DNA of 64,000 bases from a virus. The position numbers and the translations under genes are program-made. The stretch is taken from positions 25,458-89,457 of IMG/VR virus record IMGVR_UViG_3300042868_011386. One strand, given 5' to 3'. Under the pieces are notes generated by a model, which had not been told where the DNA came from, made no database searches, and saw nothing but the letters and a program-made list of their open reading frames with translations. Position 1 is the first letter of the stretch. Every line of letters begins with the position of its first letter. Below are positions 26,260 through 37,329 of the stretch, in pieces.

Positions 26260-27648
26260 ATGGCAGCAATCGTAACAGACTCTTTTCGTAGAAACAACGC
26301 AAAATTCTTTTTAGACAGTATATCGTCTAATAGTACAAACTATTATGTCGGTCTTGGAAAATCTGATAAATGGACGCTTGACGAAGAATCATTGCAGCCA
26401 GGAGACATTCCAATTTCTTATGGAACCGAGGGCGAAAACAACGACATAAAATCAAATCTTGTTACGTTGCTTAAGATTAATAACACAAATGCTGAATGCG
26501 TAATTCCTCATATAAAATGGAAAGTAGGAGCACGCTACAAAGCATACAGCCCATATGATCCAGATTGCTTTTATCCAAGTGTTCTTGAAGGAGGAATAGA
26601 AATTAATCCTTGCTATGCAGTTATAAGTGGACGTATTTATCTTTGTTTAAAGGCTGGACAAGAAGGCACTGCTGGAATACCGGTAGCAACTGACTATCGC
26701 GCAACAACTGTTGGTGGTGATGGTTATGTTTGGATACTAATTGATAATATATCAACTGCCCTATCAAAGTTGCTTACTGACCAATTTATCAATATAACTT
26801 CAGGCACAGCACCGACTACAGTTGCACCAATAATTCAATCAGACGGTGGAGGATTACTTTATGGCTTTAGTGTATTATCTGGTGGCACTGGTTATGGTTC
26901 ATTAAATGAAGTTACATTTGTAGCACGCTACTCAAATGACACTACTGCTGAGATTGATTGCCCAGCTATTGCAGACGCAAACACTGGTGTACTTAAGAGT
27001 GTATTATTACCATCAAATTGGTCATACACTGATACTGAATCAAAACGCATAGTTGATGGATATTTTAAAATTGTTTCAACAGGTAGTGGTGCAGTTATAG
27101 TTCCTCATATTGCCCCATTGCGTGGCTTTGGTTATGAACCATCAGCAACGTTACCATCATGGTTTGTTGGAATTGCGGTTGACGCTGCAGATGATATATC
27201 TAGTGACGGTTTTTATATTCCATATCGTCAAATTTCAATTATAAAAGACGTTGAATATTCAGAAAGTGCCAGTCCTGATACATTAAGCGCAGCGCGTTAT
27301 TTGACATTAAATTCTTCTCCAAATTCTGCAATAACAGTAGGTGATATTTTGAAAATAACAGCTGCTGGTACTGAAGTGTATGCATATGCTGATATATACA
27401 AAGCAATAAATATCAACGGGAACATTTCTCATCGGTTATATTTTCACCAAAATTCGACAACTGGTTATGGAGTTATTCCAAGTTCTGGTACTGTAACTGA
27501 TTCTAAGGGAACATCTGTGACATATAATTCGGTAAATAACAGCGAATATACGCCTCGTACCGGCGAAGTAATATTTACCGAAAATCGTAAGCCAATCAAC
27601 CGTCAAAGCGGTCAAACTGAAGAAATTAAGATTATTATACAATTCTAA
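26260..27648 (+). CDS. 8: gp8-like baseplate wedge protein
   Basis: A 462-residue protein with the N-terminus of marine T4-like gp8: AAIVTDSFRRNNAKFFLDSI, then NYYVGLGKSDKW, and later IPHIKWKVGARYKAYSPYDP, CYAVISGRIYLCLKAG and GYVWILIDNIS. T4 gp8 has 334 residues and forms a dimer in the wedge; the longer size is usual in marine relatives. Its stop codon overlaps the next ATG (TAATG). It is driven by the late promoter at 26234. Confidence 0.75.
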   Translation: MAAIVTDSFRRNNAKFFLDSISSNSTNYYVGLGKSDKWTLDEESLQPGDIPISYGTEGENNDIKSNLVTLLKINNTNAECVIPHIKWKVGARYKAYSPYDPDCFYPSVLEGGIEINPCYAVISGRIYLCLKAGQEGTAGIPVATDYRATTVGGDGYVWILIDNISTALSKLLTDQFINITSGTAPTTVAPIIQSDGGGLLYGFSVLSGGTGYGSLNEVTFVARYSNDTTAEIDCPAIADANTGVLKSVLLPSNWSYTDTESKRIVDGYFKIVSTGSGAVIVPHIAPLRGFGYEPSATLPSWFVGIAVDAADDISSDGFYIPYRQISIIKDVEYSESASPDTLSAARYLTLNSSPNSAITVGDILKITAAGTEVYAYADIYKAININGNISHRLYFHQNSTTGYGVIPSSGTVTDSKGTSVTYNSVNNSEYTPRTGEVIFTENRKPINRQSGQTEEIKIIIQF

Positions 27649-30600
27649 TGTCCATTACATCATACAACACGACCTATCATGATGACTATATTTCATCTGG
27701 AAACAGCGATAAAAATTATCTGCGAGTATTATTTAAGCCTGGTTATAGTGTACAAGTAAGGGAACTAAATCAGCTACAATCTGCGCTACAAGACCAAATA
27801 AATCGCTTGGGTAGCAGCGTATGGAAAGCCGATACTGCAGTAGTTGGCGGTGGCACTTCATTTTTACCAGAGTTGCATTCATTAACAGTTGATCTCTCAA
27901 CTGGTGTGTCCAATGTTGCTGGGTCTAGTCTTACCTATGACCAAATTGCTGAAATTGCAAAGACAATTACATATGTTGGCACCGAATTACGCGGAGAGAT
28001 TATTGGTTATCGTAAAGAAGAGGGCACGGACTATACATTTTATTTTAAGTATATAACCAGTGGCGCAGGCGGTCAAACTACTTTTGACGGTGAAATTCCA
28101 AATGGTTTTAAACTTATATTGCGTTCAAGTAACTCTACTCTTTCTGAGAGCGAATTGCCAGTAATAAATGGTCTTACCTATGTCAATGATGGTTTTGCAT
28201 CAGGACTTGTCTGTGAAGAAGGGGTGTTTTATACAAAGGGGTCTTTTGTTGCGGTGCCTCGTCAAACATATTTTATCGACAAAGCTGAACTTGACACTCC
28301 ACTTACTGGATATGCAGTATTAAAAATTGACGAAGAGATTATATCATATTTTGATGACCCTAGTTTGCTTGACAATGCAAATGGCACGCCAAACTACAGC
28401 GCGCCCGGAGCTGACCGATATACAATTGACCTGACCCTAAATTGGATTTCTGGAGAAGACTATGCAAGCAGCACAAATTCTTATATAAAGTTACTTGTAA
28501 TAAATGCATCTCGTCCAGTTGAAATTGTTGAAACTGCCGAATATGCTGAAATAGTTGACATACTTGCAAAACGCACAAGTGAAGAGTCTGGAAACTATAC
28601 AGTAAATCCATTTACAATTGGTACTCGTGAAACGTTTGATGGCGACAATCTACCAGCTGACTGCATTGTAGTTGGACGCCGCTATCGTATTCAAGATCTT
28701 GGTAGCACAATTGCTCCACTTACTGATTGGGTAGGTTTGGGCGCAACTTCTCCTGCAGTTGTAGGTTCCGAATTTGTTGCAATTAAACCCCCTGGAGACG
28801 GCTCTGGAGACACCGCAAATGTAAATGGAGGACGAGTAAGTGAACTTGCCTATATTCATGGCTCTTATCGTGCTGACGAATTAGACCAAATTGGTTATGA
28901 TCTTTCTACAACAATTAAGAAACGTGAAGCAATTGAAAACGCACGAGAACAATATACAGTTACACTTGACCCGTCTGTCGCATATGTTGACGGTTATCGT
29001 GTAGCACTTGATAAAAGTTTAAACCTTACCTCTAAAAAGGCTCGTGAGCAATCAGAGGTTCGCATAAATACAAGCGCAAACATTGGCAGTTATTTTATTG
29101 GTAATATACAAAAAGCAAACACCACCAATTCAACCTTTCCATCAGTATCAACTATAAATACTCTTTACAACCTCTATGCATATGCCAATGGTGCACCAGA
29201 CAATAGTACATCTGGTGGTGTCATTATAGGCACATGTCGTATACGTGCATTTGAACCTACTGGCGGAGGCAGTACAGAGTTTCGTTGTTATGTGTATGAT
29301 ATAGTTTTTAATAACCCAACTACGACTCCACCAGATTGGGCAAATCGTAGATTTGATAACATTGATCAAATTGTTGGTTCAAGCTTTATGTTTAATGTTA
29401 AGGCGTCATATGCACTTTTAGAAAGCACCTCTAATACAGCACTTTTTCAACTGCCATATCCTCGTGCAACAGCGATGCGCGAAATAACATTATACGCTCA
29501 AAGACAATTTACTGGTACTACTAATGGAACAATTGTACTATCAGTTGATGGTGGTCGTACATTTACAGACACAAGCAACGTGTCCTTAATTGTAAATGGA
29601 GATATAAAGGTCCAGGGGACACATTACAATGCTGCATTATCAAGTGATGCATTAACGCTAACACTAACCCCAATAAGTAACGACTGGACAACTGGTCAAC
29701 CATACTCTGTTCTTGTAAAAATTGCTGTCAGCAATGCTGGAAGTATTGCGCGCGTTACAAAGAGTCGTGCAATTGCAGAGGACCTTGCTATTACTCCTGC
29801 GTCAGGCGGTGCAAATAAAATATACACTCTTATAAACACCGACATTATACGAATAACAGAAGTAAAGACTACATCAGGAATAATTATTACTGATCTTTTC
29901 ACACTCATTGACGATGGTCAACGAGACGCGATATACACAAATGGAAGAGTTCAATATACCGGCGCTTCAACAATAAGTGAAAATTTTTCCATTAAATATG
30001 AATATTATAGTCGACTTGGTGGAGTCACTGGTCGTGACCTTGTAATGTACAATGTTGACTCATATCGTCAAAATAATAATAGCATTGGTACTGCATATGA
30101 TGACATACCATCATATAAAGGATTAAAACTTTCTGATGCATTAGACTTTAGACAAGATATACTATACAGCGTCGATGGCGGTATCGTTGGTTCTATTATA
30201 GCAAATGGAAATAAGAGTCAAATTGATCCAAACACACCAGTATCATCATATACCACATTTTATTTACCGCGAATAGATGCTGTCACTGTAAACTCAAATA
30301 ATGAGTTTACAATTATAAATGGTCTATCATCATTGACTCCTGTTGAGCCAACTGTGCCTAAAAATGCAATGACATTGTATACCTTAAATGTGCCGGCATA
30401 CACACAAAATGTGTCTGACATAGTCAAGGTTTATATTGATAATCGTCGCTATACAATGCGCGATATTGGAGCAATTGAAAAACGCATTAGTAATATAGAA
30501 TATTATACTTCGCTTTCACTTCTTGAACGCTCTGCTGCCGATAAGAGTATATTTGACGACGCAGGTGAACGTTTTAAAAATGGCATACTTGTTGATAATT

Positions 30601-33428
30601 TTATTGGTCATGGTGTTGGAGACGTATTTGATCCAGCCTATAGTTGCTCAGTAGATAAATCTGCTGGATTACTTAGACCACGATATAATACACATAATAT
30701 TGACCTTGCAATTGATAGTGAACAAACAACAATAACAGACAGTCAATCAAAACTCGTTGATGACAACAAGATACGAGTGCATGACAGTATTATTACGTTA
30801 AACTATGAAGAGGTTGAACTTGTATCGCACCTAAAAGCAACGGCTCATATTAGTGTACACCCTCATGTCTATGCAAAAATTAATGGACATATACGTCTAT
30901 CACCTGCTGCAGACAACTGGAAAGACACCGTTACTCGACCAGATCTTATTGTAACTGATGATAGTTCATTTGATGCAATTAAGTTTATTGCAGAAGATCC
31001 AGCGCTCGATATCCTTGGCACAGACTGGAACAACTGGGAACGCGAGTGGGGCAGTTCTACAACAACCAGTACTCGTGGTGCATTTGTACGCGGACGTGGT
31101 ATACCTACAACTACAACTACTGTACGAAATTACACCGAGTCTCGTACAGGTACAAACACTACTCTCGGATTCTCTTATGTACCAAAGAGTCTAGGAACAA
31201 ATGTTGTCGACACTGCAATTATACCATTTATTCGCTCACGAATTGTATATTTCCATGCCACTGGTTTAAAGGCTACTACACAAGTCTATCCATTTTTTGA
31301 AGATAAAAATATATCGGCATACACAAATCAGGTAATTGGTAATGACAGCACCAAATTTATTGTGCCATCAACAGTAAATGATAATACCACTCGTGTATTT
31401 AATAACTTGTTGTCAACAGATTTGCCCACTCCAGGGAGTGGATATACTCCTTATGGTTCAGCGCTTACAACTGACTCTGGTGGAGAACTCTATGGTTCAT
31501 TTATTATACCAAATAACAGTTCAATGCGTTTTCGCACTGGTGATCGCATCTTCAAATTAACTGACGATCCACGAAACGCATCATCGGAAACAACCTATGC
31601 GTTTTCAAAATATACTGCGAGTGGCATACTTGAAACTATACAAGAAACTATACTTTCAACTAAAACACCTCAATTTACAGTAACTCCTATTGAACAATCT
31701 CGTGCTGGAAGTGTTACGACAACAAGTACTGCATATCATGATCCACTTGCACAGTCATTTGTAATTAGTACAGACGACTATCCAACTGGCGTGTTTATTA
31801 CTTCAATTGATATTTATTTTGCTCAAAAAGCACTTTTCCAACCAGTTGAAATCTATATTGTGACTATGGAAAATGGTGCACCAACACGGACAGTCGTTCC
31901 ATATTCGCGAGTTTTCCGTCGCCCAGACCAAGTAGCAGTTAGTGATAATGGTTCACTTCCGACAAATTTTAAATTTAGTGACCCGGTTTTCTTAAAGAGT
32001 GACGAAGAATATTCTGTAGTTGTATCTTCAAATGATGGCGATTATCGTTGCTGGTATGCAATACTTGGAGAAAATGATATACTTTCAGGCAAACGTATAG
32101 AAAAACAAGAGTATCTTGGAACATTTTTTACAAGTGCTAATGCCTATACATGGACGCCTCAACAAGAACAGGACCTTAAATTTAAAATTAATCGTGCTCG
32201 CTTTTTTAATCCAGCAAACACTTCGTCGGCTTCAGGAAATATCGGGTTTAGAACAGAACTACATAACGGTGTAGATAATATAATAATAAACAATCCTGGA
32301 GCTGGTTATGGCTTGCCACCAACTATATCATTTATACCTGATAGAGGCACACGAGCTGAAGCAATATTAGATCCGCTTACTGGCAGTATTTCAAAAGTAA
32401 TAATACGCAATCGTGGATCTGGTTATAATATTGCACCTACTGTAGTAGTTACTCCAGCAACTGGTGATCCTATTGGGTCGCCAACAACTATAGCTACTCT
32501 TATTGCTAAACTTGCTGAAGTTCCAGTGTCTATGTTTAATTTGCGTCAACCAAAACTAACATTTAATGGCACGGCAATAGATTATAGCATACAGTTTAGA
32601 TCTGAGGCGCCTGAAAGATTTGAATCTGCAACAAATAACTATTTGCCAAGTAGTTATGATAACTTAAGTTCACATATATTGTCTCCTATTCAACAGGAAC
32701 TTCAATTTGGACCAAGAGCGCTGATAAATGCAAATCTAATTACAATTGATCCAGCAATATCTCCAATAATTGACGTTGATGGTTCATCACTGCTCACGGT
32801 TACAAACCTTATAAATGATGATAGTACAGATGAAGCATACACTCTCTATCAAAGTGGAACTGCAACTGCAGGAAGCGTTAATACTTTAACTGACAGCACA
32901 AAATCTTGGGTCGTCAATTCATGGGTAGGAAAAAGATTAAAAATTACAAGTGGTACCTATATTGGAACAGAATATCAAATTACTGCTAATACCGCTACTC
33001 AAATTACATTCAATCCTAGTACCGGGGGAGCGGGGATTATTTCTACTGACACATATCAAATAATTAATCCAGCTAATGCTGGTAAGGCTATTGCTCGATA
33101 TATTACGCGCAAAGTTACACTTAATAACGGCGCAGACTGGTTAAATGTTTTTATATCGACAAATCGCCCAACTGAACAAACTAATATCAAGGTCTATGTA
33201 AAACTTGGATTTGATACAGCTACAACAGACGATTTAATTGAGTGGCAGGAATTAACACCAAAAAATCCAGTTGCTATTAGCAGCGATCCTAATAAATATA
33301 GTGAAAGTGAATATAAGATTGATCCGCAAGATGATTTTATTTCTTTCCAGGTAAAAGTTGTACTTTTATCAAATAATATTTTTGATATTCCAACAGTTCG
33401 CGATTTTAGAGCAATCGCAACAATATAA
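27648..33428 (+). CDS. Giant DUF4815-type baseplate/fibre protein (1926 aa)
   Basis: The largest protein here. The N-terminus carries the DUF4815-like signature: YHDDYISSGNSDKNYLRVLF, PGYSVQVRELNQLQSALQDQ, INRLGSSVW. Long beta-rich segments follow, including GAGYGLPPTISF and GSGYNIAPTVVV strands near residue 1550-1600. Its place after gp8 corresponds to gp9/gp10 in T4, so it probably forms the wedge periphery to which fibres attach. It is encoded in one frame without breaks; base 27648 is shared with the gp8 stop. An internal TATAAATA (29153-29160) is not near any gene start and is treated as chance. Confidence 0.65.
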   Translation: MSITSYNTTYHDDYISSGNSDKNYLRVLFKPGYSVQVRELNQLQSALQDQINRLGSSVWKADTAVVGGGTSFLPELHSLTVDLSTGVSNVAGSSLTYDQIAEIAKTITYVGTELRGEIIGYRKEEGTDYTFYFKYITSGAGGQTTFDGEIPNGFKLILRSSNSTLSESELPVINGLTYVNDGFASGLVCEEGVFYTKGSFVAVPRQTYFIDKAELDTPLTGYAVLKIDEEIISYFDDPSLLDNANGTPNYSAPGADRYTIDLTLNWISGEDYASSTNSYIKLLVINASRPVEIVETAEYAEIVDILAKRTSEESGNYTVNPFTIGTRETFDGDNLPADCIVVGRRYRIQDLGSTIAPLTDWVGLGATSPAVVGSEFVAIKPPGDGSGDTANVNGGRVSELAYIHGSYRADELDQIGYDLSTTIKKREAIENAREQYTVTLDPSVAYVDGYRVALDKSLNLTSKKAREQSEVRINTSANIGSYFIGNIQKANTTNSTFPSVSTINTLYNLYAYANGAPDNSTSGGVIIGTCRIRAFEPTGGGSTEFRCYVYDIVFNNPTTTPPDWANRRFDNIDQIVGSSFMFNVKASYALLESTSNTALFQLPYPRATAMREITLYAQRQFTGTTNGTIVLSVDGGRTFTDTSNVSLIVNGDIKVQGTHYNAALSSDALTLTLTPISNDWTTGQPYSVLVKIAVSNAGSIARVTKSRAIAEDLAITPASGGANKIYTLINTDIIRITEVKTTSGIIITDLFTLIDDGQRDAIYTNGRVQYTGASTISENFSIKYEYYSRLGGVTGRDLVMYNVDSYRQNNNSIGTAYDDIPSYKGLKLSDALDFRQDILYSVDGGIVGSIIANGNKSQIDPNTPVSSYTTFYLPRIDAVTVNSNNEFTIINGLSSLTPVEPTVPKNAMTLYTLNVPAYTQNVSDIVKVYIDNRRYTMRDIGAIEKRISNIEYYTSLSLLERSAADKSIFDDAGERFKNGILVDNFIGHGVGDVFDPAYSCSVDKSAGLLRPRYNTHNIDLAIDSEQTTITDSQSKLVDDNKIRVHDSIITLNYEEVELVSHLKATAHISVHPHVYAKINGHIRLSPAADNWKDTVTRPDLIVTDDSSFDAIKFIAEDPALDILGTDWNNWEREWGSSTTTSTRGAFVRGRGIPTTTTTVRNYTESRTGTNTTLGFSYVPKSLGTNVVDTAIIPFIRSRIVYFHATGLKATTQVYPFFEDKNISAYTNQVIGNDSTKFIVPSTVNDNTTRVFNNLLSTDLPTPGSGYTPYGSALTTDSGGELYGSFIIPNNSSMRFRTGDRIFKLTDDPRNASSETTYAFSKYTASGILETIQETILSTKTPQFTVTPIEQSRAGSVTTTSTAYHDPLAQSFVISTDDYPTGVFITSIDIYFAQKALFQPVEIYIVTMENGAPTRTVVPYSRVFRRPDQVAVSDNGSLPTNFKFSDPVFLKSDEEYSVVVSSNDGDYRCWYAILGENDILSGKRIEKQEYLGTFFTSANAYTWTPQQEQDLKFKINRARFFNPANTSSASGNIGFRTELHNGVDNIIINNPGAGYGLPPTISFIPDRGTRAEAILDPLTGSISKVIIRNRGSGYNIAPTVVVTPATGDPIGSPTTIATLIAKLAEVPVSMFNLRQPKLTFNGTAIDYSIQFRSEAPERFESATNNYLPSSYDNLSSHILSPIQQELQFGPRALINANLITIDPAISPIIDVDGSSLLTVTNLINDDSTDEAYTLYQSGTATAGSVNTLTDSTKSWVVNSWVGKRLKITSGTYIGTEYQITANTATQITFNPSTGGAGIISTDTYQIINPANAGKAIARYITRKVTLNNGADWLNVFISTNRPTEQTNIKVYVKLGFDTATTDDLIEWQELTPKNPVAISSDPNKYSESEYKIDPQDDFISFQVKVVLLSNNIFDIPTVRDFRAIATI

Positions 33429-33432
33429 AGTT

Positions 33433-33663
33433 ATGGCAACTCCTAAAAAAATAAAAGTAGAAGACGCCCCTTCACTGGAGCGTGATTCTTTTTCGAATGC
33501 AATTTTAAATTCTGATACTGCAGCATATAATGCAGTCATCAATCGTAAAAAACGTATGCGCAACCAAGAACGGTTAATTGCCGAACTACATAAAAAGGTT
33601 GAAGAGTTATTACAATGGAAAAGCGAAATAACCGCAATGTTACAAAAAAAAGAGAATAAATAA
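33433..33663 (+). CDS. Small coiled-coil protein (76 aa)
   Basis: A 76-residue charged protein starting at ATG 33433 (MATPKKIKVEDAPSLERDSF); a longer in-frame extension upstream lies inside the giant gene. The C-terminal half is a predicted coiled coil by heptad pattern (RNQERLIAELHKKVEELLQW). Small coiled-coil proteins at this position are common in marine T4-like phages. The function is unknown; it may be a fibre-attachment or assembly factor. Confidence 0.65.
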   Translation: MATPKKIKVEDAPSLERDSFSNAILNSDTAAYNAVINRKKRMRNQERLIAELHKKVEELLQWKSEITAMLQKKENK

Positions 33664-33668
33664 AGATA

Positions 33669-36600
33669 ATGGATTCAATTCAATTTTCAGAGTTTTCTAC
33701 AAATGGTGTTATTAATAGTGACACTTTTGATATTTGGCGTAAAAAAACAAATGGTATTGTACAAGAAGTCGACAATATAAAGGACAGTATATCTCCATTG
33801 TTTTATACTACAGGCCAAAACTCTTCTGCGTTATTGCGAGCGGTTACTATAGACACTCAACAAACAATAACTGGTGCAAAAACTTTTTCTGGCGGCACTG
33901 CGGTTTCTCCAATATTAAAAATTGATGCTGCTGGTGTTTATTATGAAGAGGGCACATTGGTTTCTACCGTTCCTTTAAAAAGTGATAAAATAATAATTGG
34001 CTCTCAACTACAACTGGGCGCGCACCAATACTCAATACCAGTAAACAACCCAACTGAATCTTCTCTCTTAAGAAAAGAAGGAAACTCTTTGGCATGGACG
34101 TCACTTAGTGGTATTATTGCTCAAATACAAAGTGAAGGAGCAGTAAACGTAAGTACCACGAATATTGTTGTTCCGGTAGGTTCAGTAATTACTGTTACGG
34201 CAGCTAGCGCAATTCCTTCAGGTTGGCTTCGCGGCAGCAGCGGCCGTTTTCGTGGAGGAGACTATCCAGAATTGGCGCAAGCAGTGCTTAACCAATATGG
34301 ACCAGTTTACACTACCCAAACAGGTAATAGTTTAGCACCTAGTCAGACAACGTATAATGCGGATTGGTGGTATACTAATCACCCGAACGCAAATCAAATT
34401 ATAAAGGCAACTCCCGATTCTGTAGTCAACACATTCATCGATCGTGGAAATGTATTTGAACTTATTAAAGGAGTAGAGTCTTTACAAAGTTTATCACTTA
34501 CAAGTGGCGGCGCCACAACATTAAACTTAAGACATGACAATACGCTACGCATAAATTCAGAACGCCAGTTGGGTCTCGCTCCACTCTCTATTGGCAGCAA
34601 TAATATATTGCCAGACTCCATTGATCCAAGTAAACTTAGTTTGGGTGGACCAAGTTGGGACTCGGGTACAGAAGTCTTATATGAAGGTAGAGATCCTAAC
34701 TCGCGTCGTCGAATAGCAACACGTGAGTATGTCGATTCAAAGATATTTAAAACTGGTCCAGCAGCAAAACTAGTTAGCCGTCCATCAAGTGGTCCAGACA
34801 CCTCTGCCCCAGGATTTGGAGAATTTTGTTATATAAATCATGACGGTATTCCAATCATAACTGGCGAAAATAGAAACAACCGATTTGGATTTGCTAACAA
34901 ATTCTCGCATTGCGAAATGCCTCTTCCTGATAATCGTCGTGCAGTTGAACTTTATGTGTCATATGATAATATGTGCGCCCTCGATAATGTTGGCGAATTA
35001 TGGGCAATAGGAAACATAAGTTATAATTTATTTAATATTGTTCCATTTCCAGGAGGAACAACTGTATCACAATGGGCAAAGGCATATACACCTCTGTATG
35101 ATTATAGCCCAAATAATAAAATTCGTAAAGTTATAATGTCGGGCGATGTCTCGATTCTTAATGTTGCTGTAATTGATACATCAAATCGTCTATGGATAGC
35201 TGGTTATAATCAACACGGGGTACTTGGCCGTGGAAACTCTGGAACGACTACAACAAGTACTGCAACTAAAACGGGGGGTGAAGAGACTCCAGTGTTAGAA
35301 AATGTACTTGATGCATTCTTAGTTGGAAGTTTAGGTTCAGCTGATTATGCAACATGTATTGCACTAACACCTTCTGGAATACACATGTCTGGCTATGGAG
35401 GTCAAGGACAAAATGGAAGTGGAAATAATACTTCTATTAACAATACCTTTAATACAATAAATCTACCAAACATTGAAAATTATTCTGGTTGTAGTATATA
35501 TGGCTCTGGGGAAAATCAATATACGTCTATATTTGTAAAAACACCAGACAGTCTCTTATATGGTTGGGGATATAATGGAAATAATATATTTGGTGATGGG
35601 TCTGGCTCAAACAAAAATATCCCGACTGTAATTTTTAATAATCCAGATATAAACATTGATTCGTTGTACACAACTACACATATTGGCGGTGAAGGCGCTC
35701 TATATTTTTCTGGTCAAAGAAATAATGCAACTGCACAACGCGGAACAACTATAGAAAGTACAATTGCAGGACATCTATTAGGAACATCAATAAGTTCAAA
35801 TGATTCTGGTAATATAATTGCTGTAGGCTCTCCGGGAGCTGGCGGACGAGTGCAATGTCATACTTATAATGGAAACTCATGGTCAACATATGGTTCTGTC
35901 ATAACTACTTCAGAAACTAATGCACTTTTTGGACAATCGGTAAGTTTAAATTCTGCTGGTGATCGTCTTTGCATTGGCGCCCCAGATGGTCAACTAGTTG
36001 GCTCTTCACGGTTTGGACAAATGCGTATATATGATTATTCGGGTGCAAGTTGGGTTCAACGTAATTTGTCATTTAATGGCGAATTAGCAAATTCTAAATT
36101 GGGTTCTTCAGTTGCTCTATCTGGTGATGGCAACGTAGTAGTAGTTGGTGCTCCCGGATATAATGGTAATATTGGTCGCGTCTATATTAGACGAATAACA
36201 GCTGCTGGTACAGATCCGGTTGGTGACAATATAACTGGTACTGCAACAAATCAACAATGTGGTATAAAAGTCGCGATCAATACTTCAGGAACAATAATAG
36301 CAGTTGCATCAAATGGAGTCTCTAATGCAGGAGTTGTAAGAGTTTATAGTCTAAATAATAATAATTGGACACAACTTGGTGGAGACATTACTGGGAGAGC
36401 TGCGTCTGATGGCGCAATTAACATATCATTAGATGGTGCAGGCACACTGCTGGCAATTGGTGCGCCAGGTTCAGACGTCGCAGGATCTAATAGCGGAACC
36501 ACTAGAGTGTATAACTATAATTCTTCGACTACTTCATGGGTTCAATTAGGCACAGACATACATGGTCTGTCTGTAAATGAAGCAAGTGGAACTGCTGTAG

Positions 36601-37328
36601 CATTTTCTCGTGACGGGTCAGTCTTAGCAATTGGCGCACCAAATGGAGATGCGTATGGTCAAACAGACAGCGGAACAGTTCGTCTACTTAGATATGATGA
36701 TTTAAGATGGAAACTATTAACCGGAACTCTAGCAGGAGAAACGGCTAGTGAAAAGTTTGGCGGAGCGATTGCCCTTTCATCAACTGGATCAAACGTTTTA
36801 GCTGCAGCCCCTTCATGGAACTCTAATCGTGGTCGTGTACGCTCAATTGGCTTTGTCAGTGCCCCAATAATTTCTTATGAAATATGGTGTGCTGGTAAAA
36901 ATACTGGAAATAAATTTTCGCTTACTGGCGACACTCCAACATGGAGACAAATGGGACCCCTGCCGTCTGGCTATCAAATCAAAGAATTTTGGCCTGGTAA
37001 CGGGTATTATTCAAATAACGTTAACTTTGTAAAAGCATATCGTCCTGCAGATGACATGTATTATTTATTTGCTGTTGGATCGAATACCAAATATGAGTCA
37101 GGCTATGGCACCAAAACCGTTTTAAATACGTGGACACGCTTAAACTTGCAGTCACACATAGTTGATAATATAATTGATATACAGTCGGTAAGTCCATATG
37201 GCGGTGAAGACTATACTATTTTACATATAAATGACGGCACTCTCTATTTTGCTGGTTATAACGGCTATATGATTGATCCAAATTTACCAGTTAATAATGA
37301 AAGAACAGACTTTACACGTATAAAATAA
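33669..37328 (+). CDS. Large fibre with collar-like segment and beta-propeller repeats (1219 aa)
   Basis: A tail fibre. N-terminus: FSTNGVINSDTFDIWRKKTN, typical for marine T4-like fibres. Near residue 175 there is a collar-like segment (VGSVITVTAASAIPSGWLRG). Residues about 430-690 contain RCC1-like repeats (LWIAGYNQHGVLGRGN, LYGWGYNGNNIFGDGS). Residues about 695-1075 are seven-bladed-type FG-GAP-like repeats (SVSLNSAGDRLCIGAPDG; SVALSGDGNVVVVGAPGY; AIALSSTGSNVLAAAPSW). A second RCC1-like part follows to the end. Similar repeats fill the protein at 40822. The propellers are probably the receptor-facing part. Confidence 0.7.
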   Translation: MDSIQFSEFSTNGVINSDTFDIWRKKTNGIVQEVDNIKDSISPLFYTTGQNSSALLRAVTIDTQQTITGAKTFSGGTAVSPILKIDAAGVYYEEGTLVSTVPLKSDKIIIGSQLQLGAHQYSIPVNNPTESSLLRKEGNSLAWTSLSGIIAQIQSEGAVNVSTTNIVVPVGSVITVTAASAIPSGWLRGSSGRFRGGDYPELAQAVLNQYGPVYTTQTGNSLAPSQTTYNADWWYTNHPNANQIIKATPDSVVNTFIDRGNVFELIKGVESLQSLSLTSGGATTLNLRHDNTLRINSERQLGLAPLSIGSNNILPDSIDPSKLSLGGPSWDSGTEVLYEGRDPNSRRRIATREYVDSKIFKTGPAAKLVSRPSSGPDTSAPGFGEFCYINHDGIPIITGENRNNRFGFANKFSHCEMPLPDNRRAVELYVSYDNMCALDNVGELWAIGNISYNLFNIVPFPGGTTVSQWAKAYTPLYDYSPNNKIRKVIMSGDVSILNVAVIDTSNRLWIAGYNQHGVLGRGNSGTTTTSTATKTGGEETPVLENVLDAFLVGSLGSADYATCIALTPSGIHMSGYGGQGQNGSGNNTSINNTFNTINLPNIENYSGCSIYGSGENQYTSIFVKTPDSLLYGWGYNGNNIFGDGSGSNKNIPTVIFNNPDINIDSLYTTTHIGGEGALYFSGQRNNATAQRGTTIESTIAGHLLGTSISSNDSGNIIAVGSPGAGGRVQCHTYNGNSWSTYGSVITTSETNALFGQSVSLNSAGDRLCIGAPDGQLVGSSRFGQMRIYDYSGASWVQRNLSFNGELANSKLGSSVALSGDGNVVVVGAPGYNGNIGRVYIRRITAAGTDPVGDNITGTATNQQCGIKVAINTSGTIIAVASNGVSNAGVVRVYSLNNNNWTQLGGDITGRAASDGAINISLDGAGTLLAIGAPGSDVAGSNSGTTRVYNYNSSTTSWVQLGTDIHGLSVNEASGTAVAFSRDGSVLAIGAPNGDAYGQTDSGTVRLLRYDDLRWKLLTGTLAGETASEKFGGAIALSSTGSNVLAAAPSWNSNRGRVRSIGFVSAPIISYEIWCAGKNTGNKFSLTGDTPTWRQMGPLPSGYQIKEFWPGNGYYSNNVNFVKAYRPADDMYYLFAVGSNTKYESGYGTKTVLNTWTRLNLQSHIVDNIIDIQSVSPYGGEDYTILHINDGTLYFAGYNGYMIDPNLPVNNERTDFTRIK

Positions 37329-37329
37329 T

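Noticed and set aside
29153-29160. Exact TATAAATA inside the 1926-residue gene
   Set aside because: No gene start lies downstream within reach; one chance copy is expected in AT-rich DNA.
37319-37326. TATAAAAT before the 37330 fibre gene
   Set aside because: Differs from the late consensus and spacing is off; listed only as a possibility under the gene.
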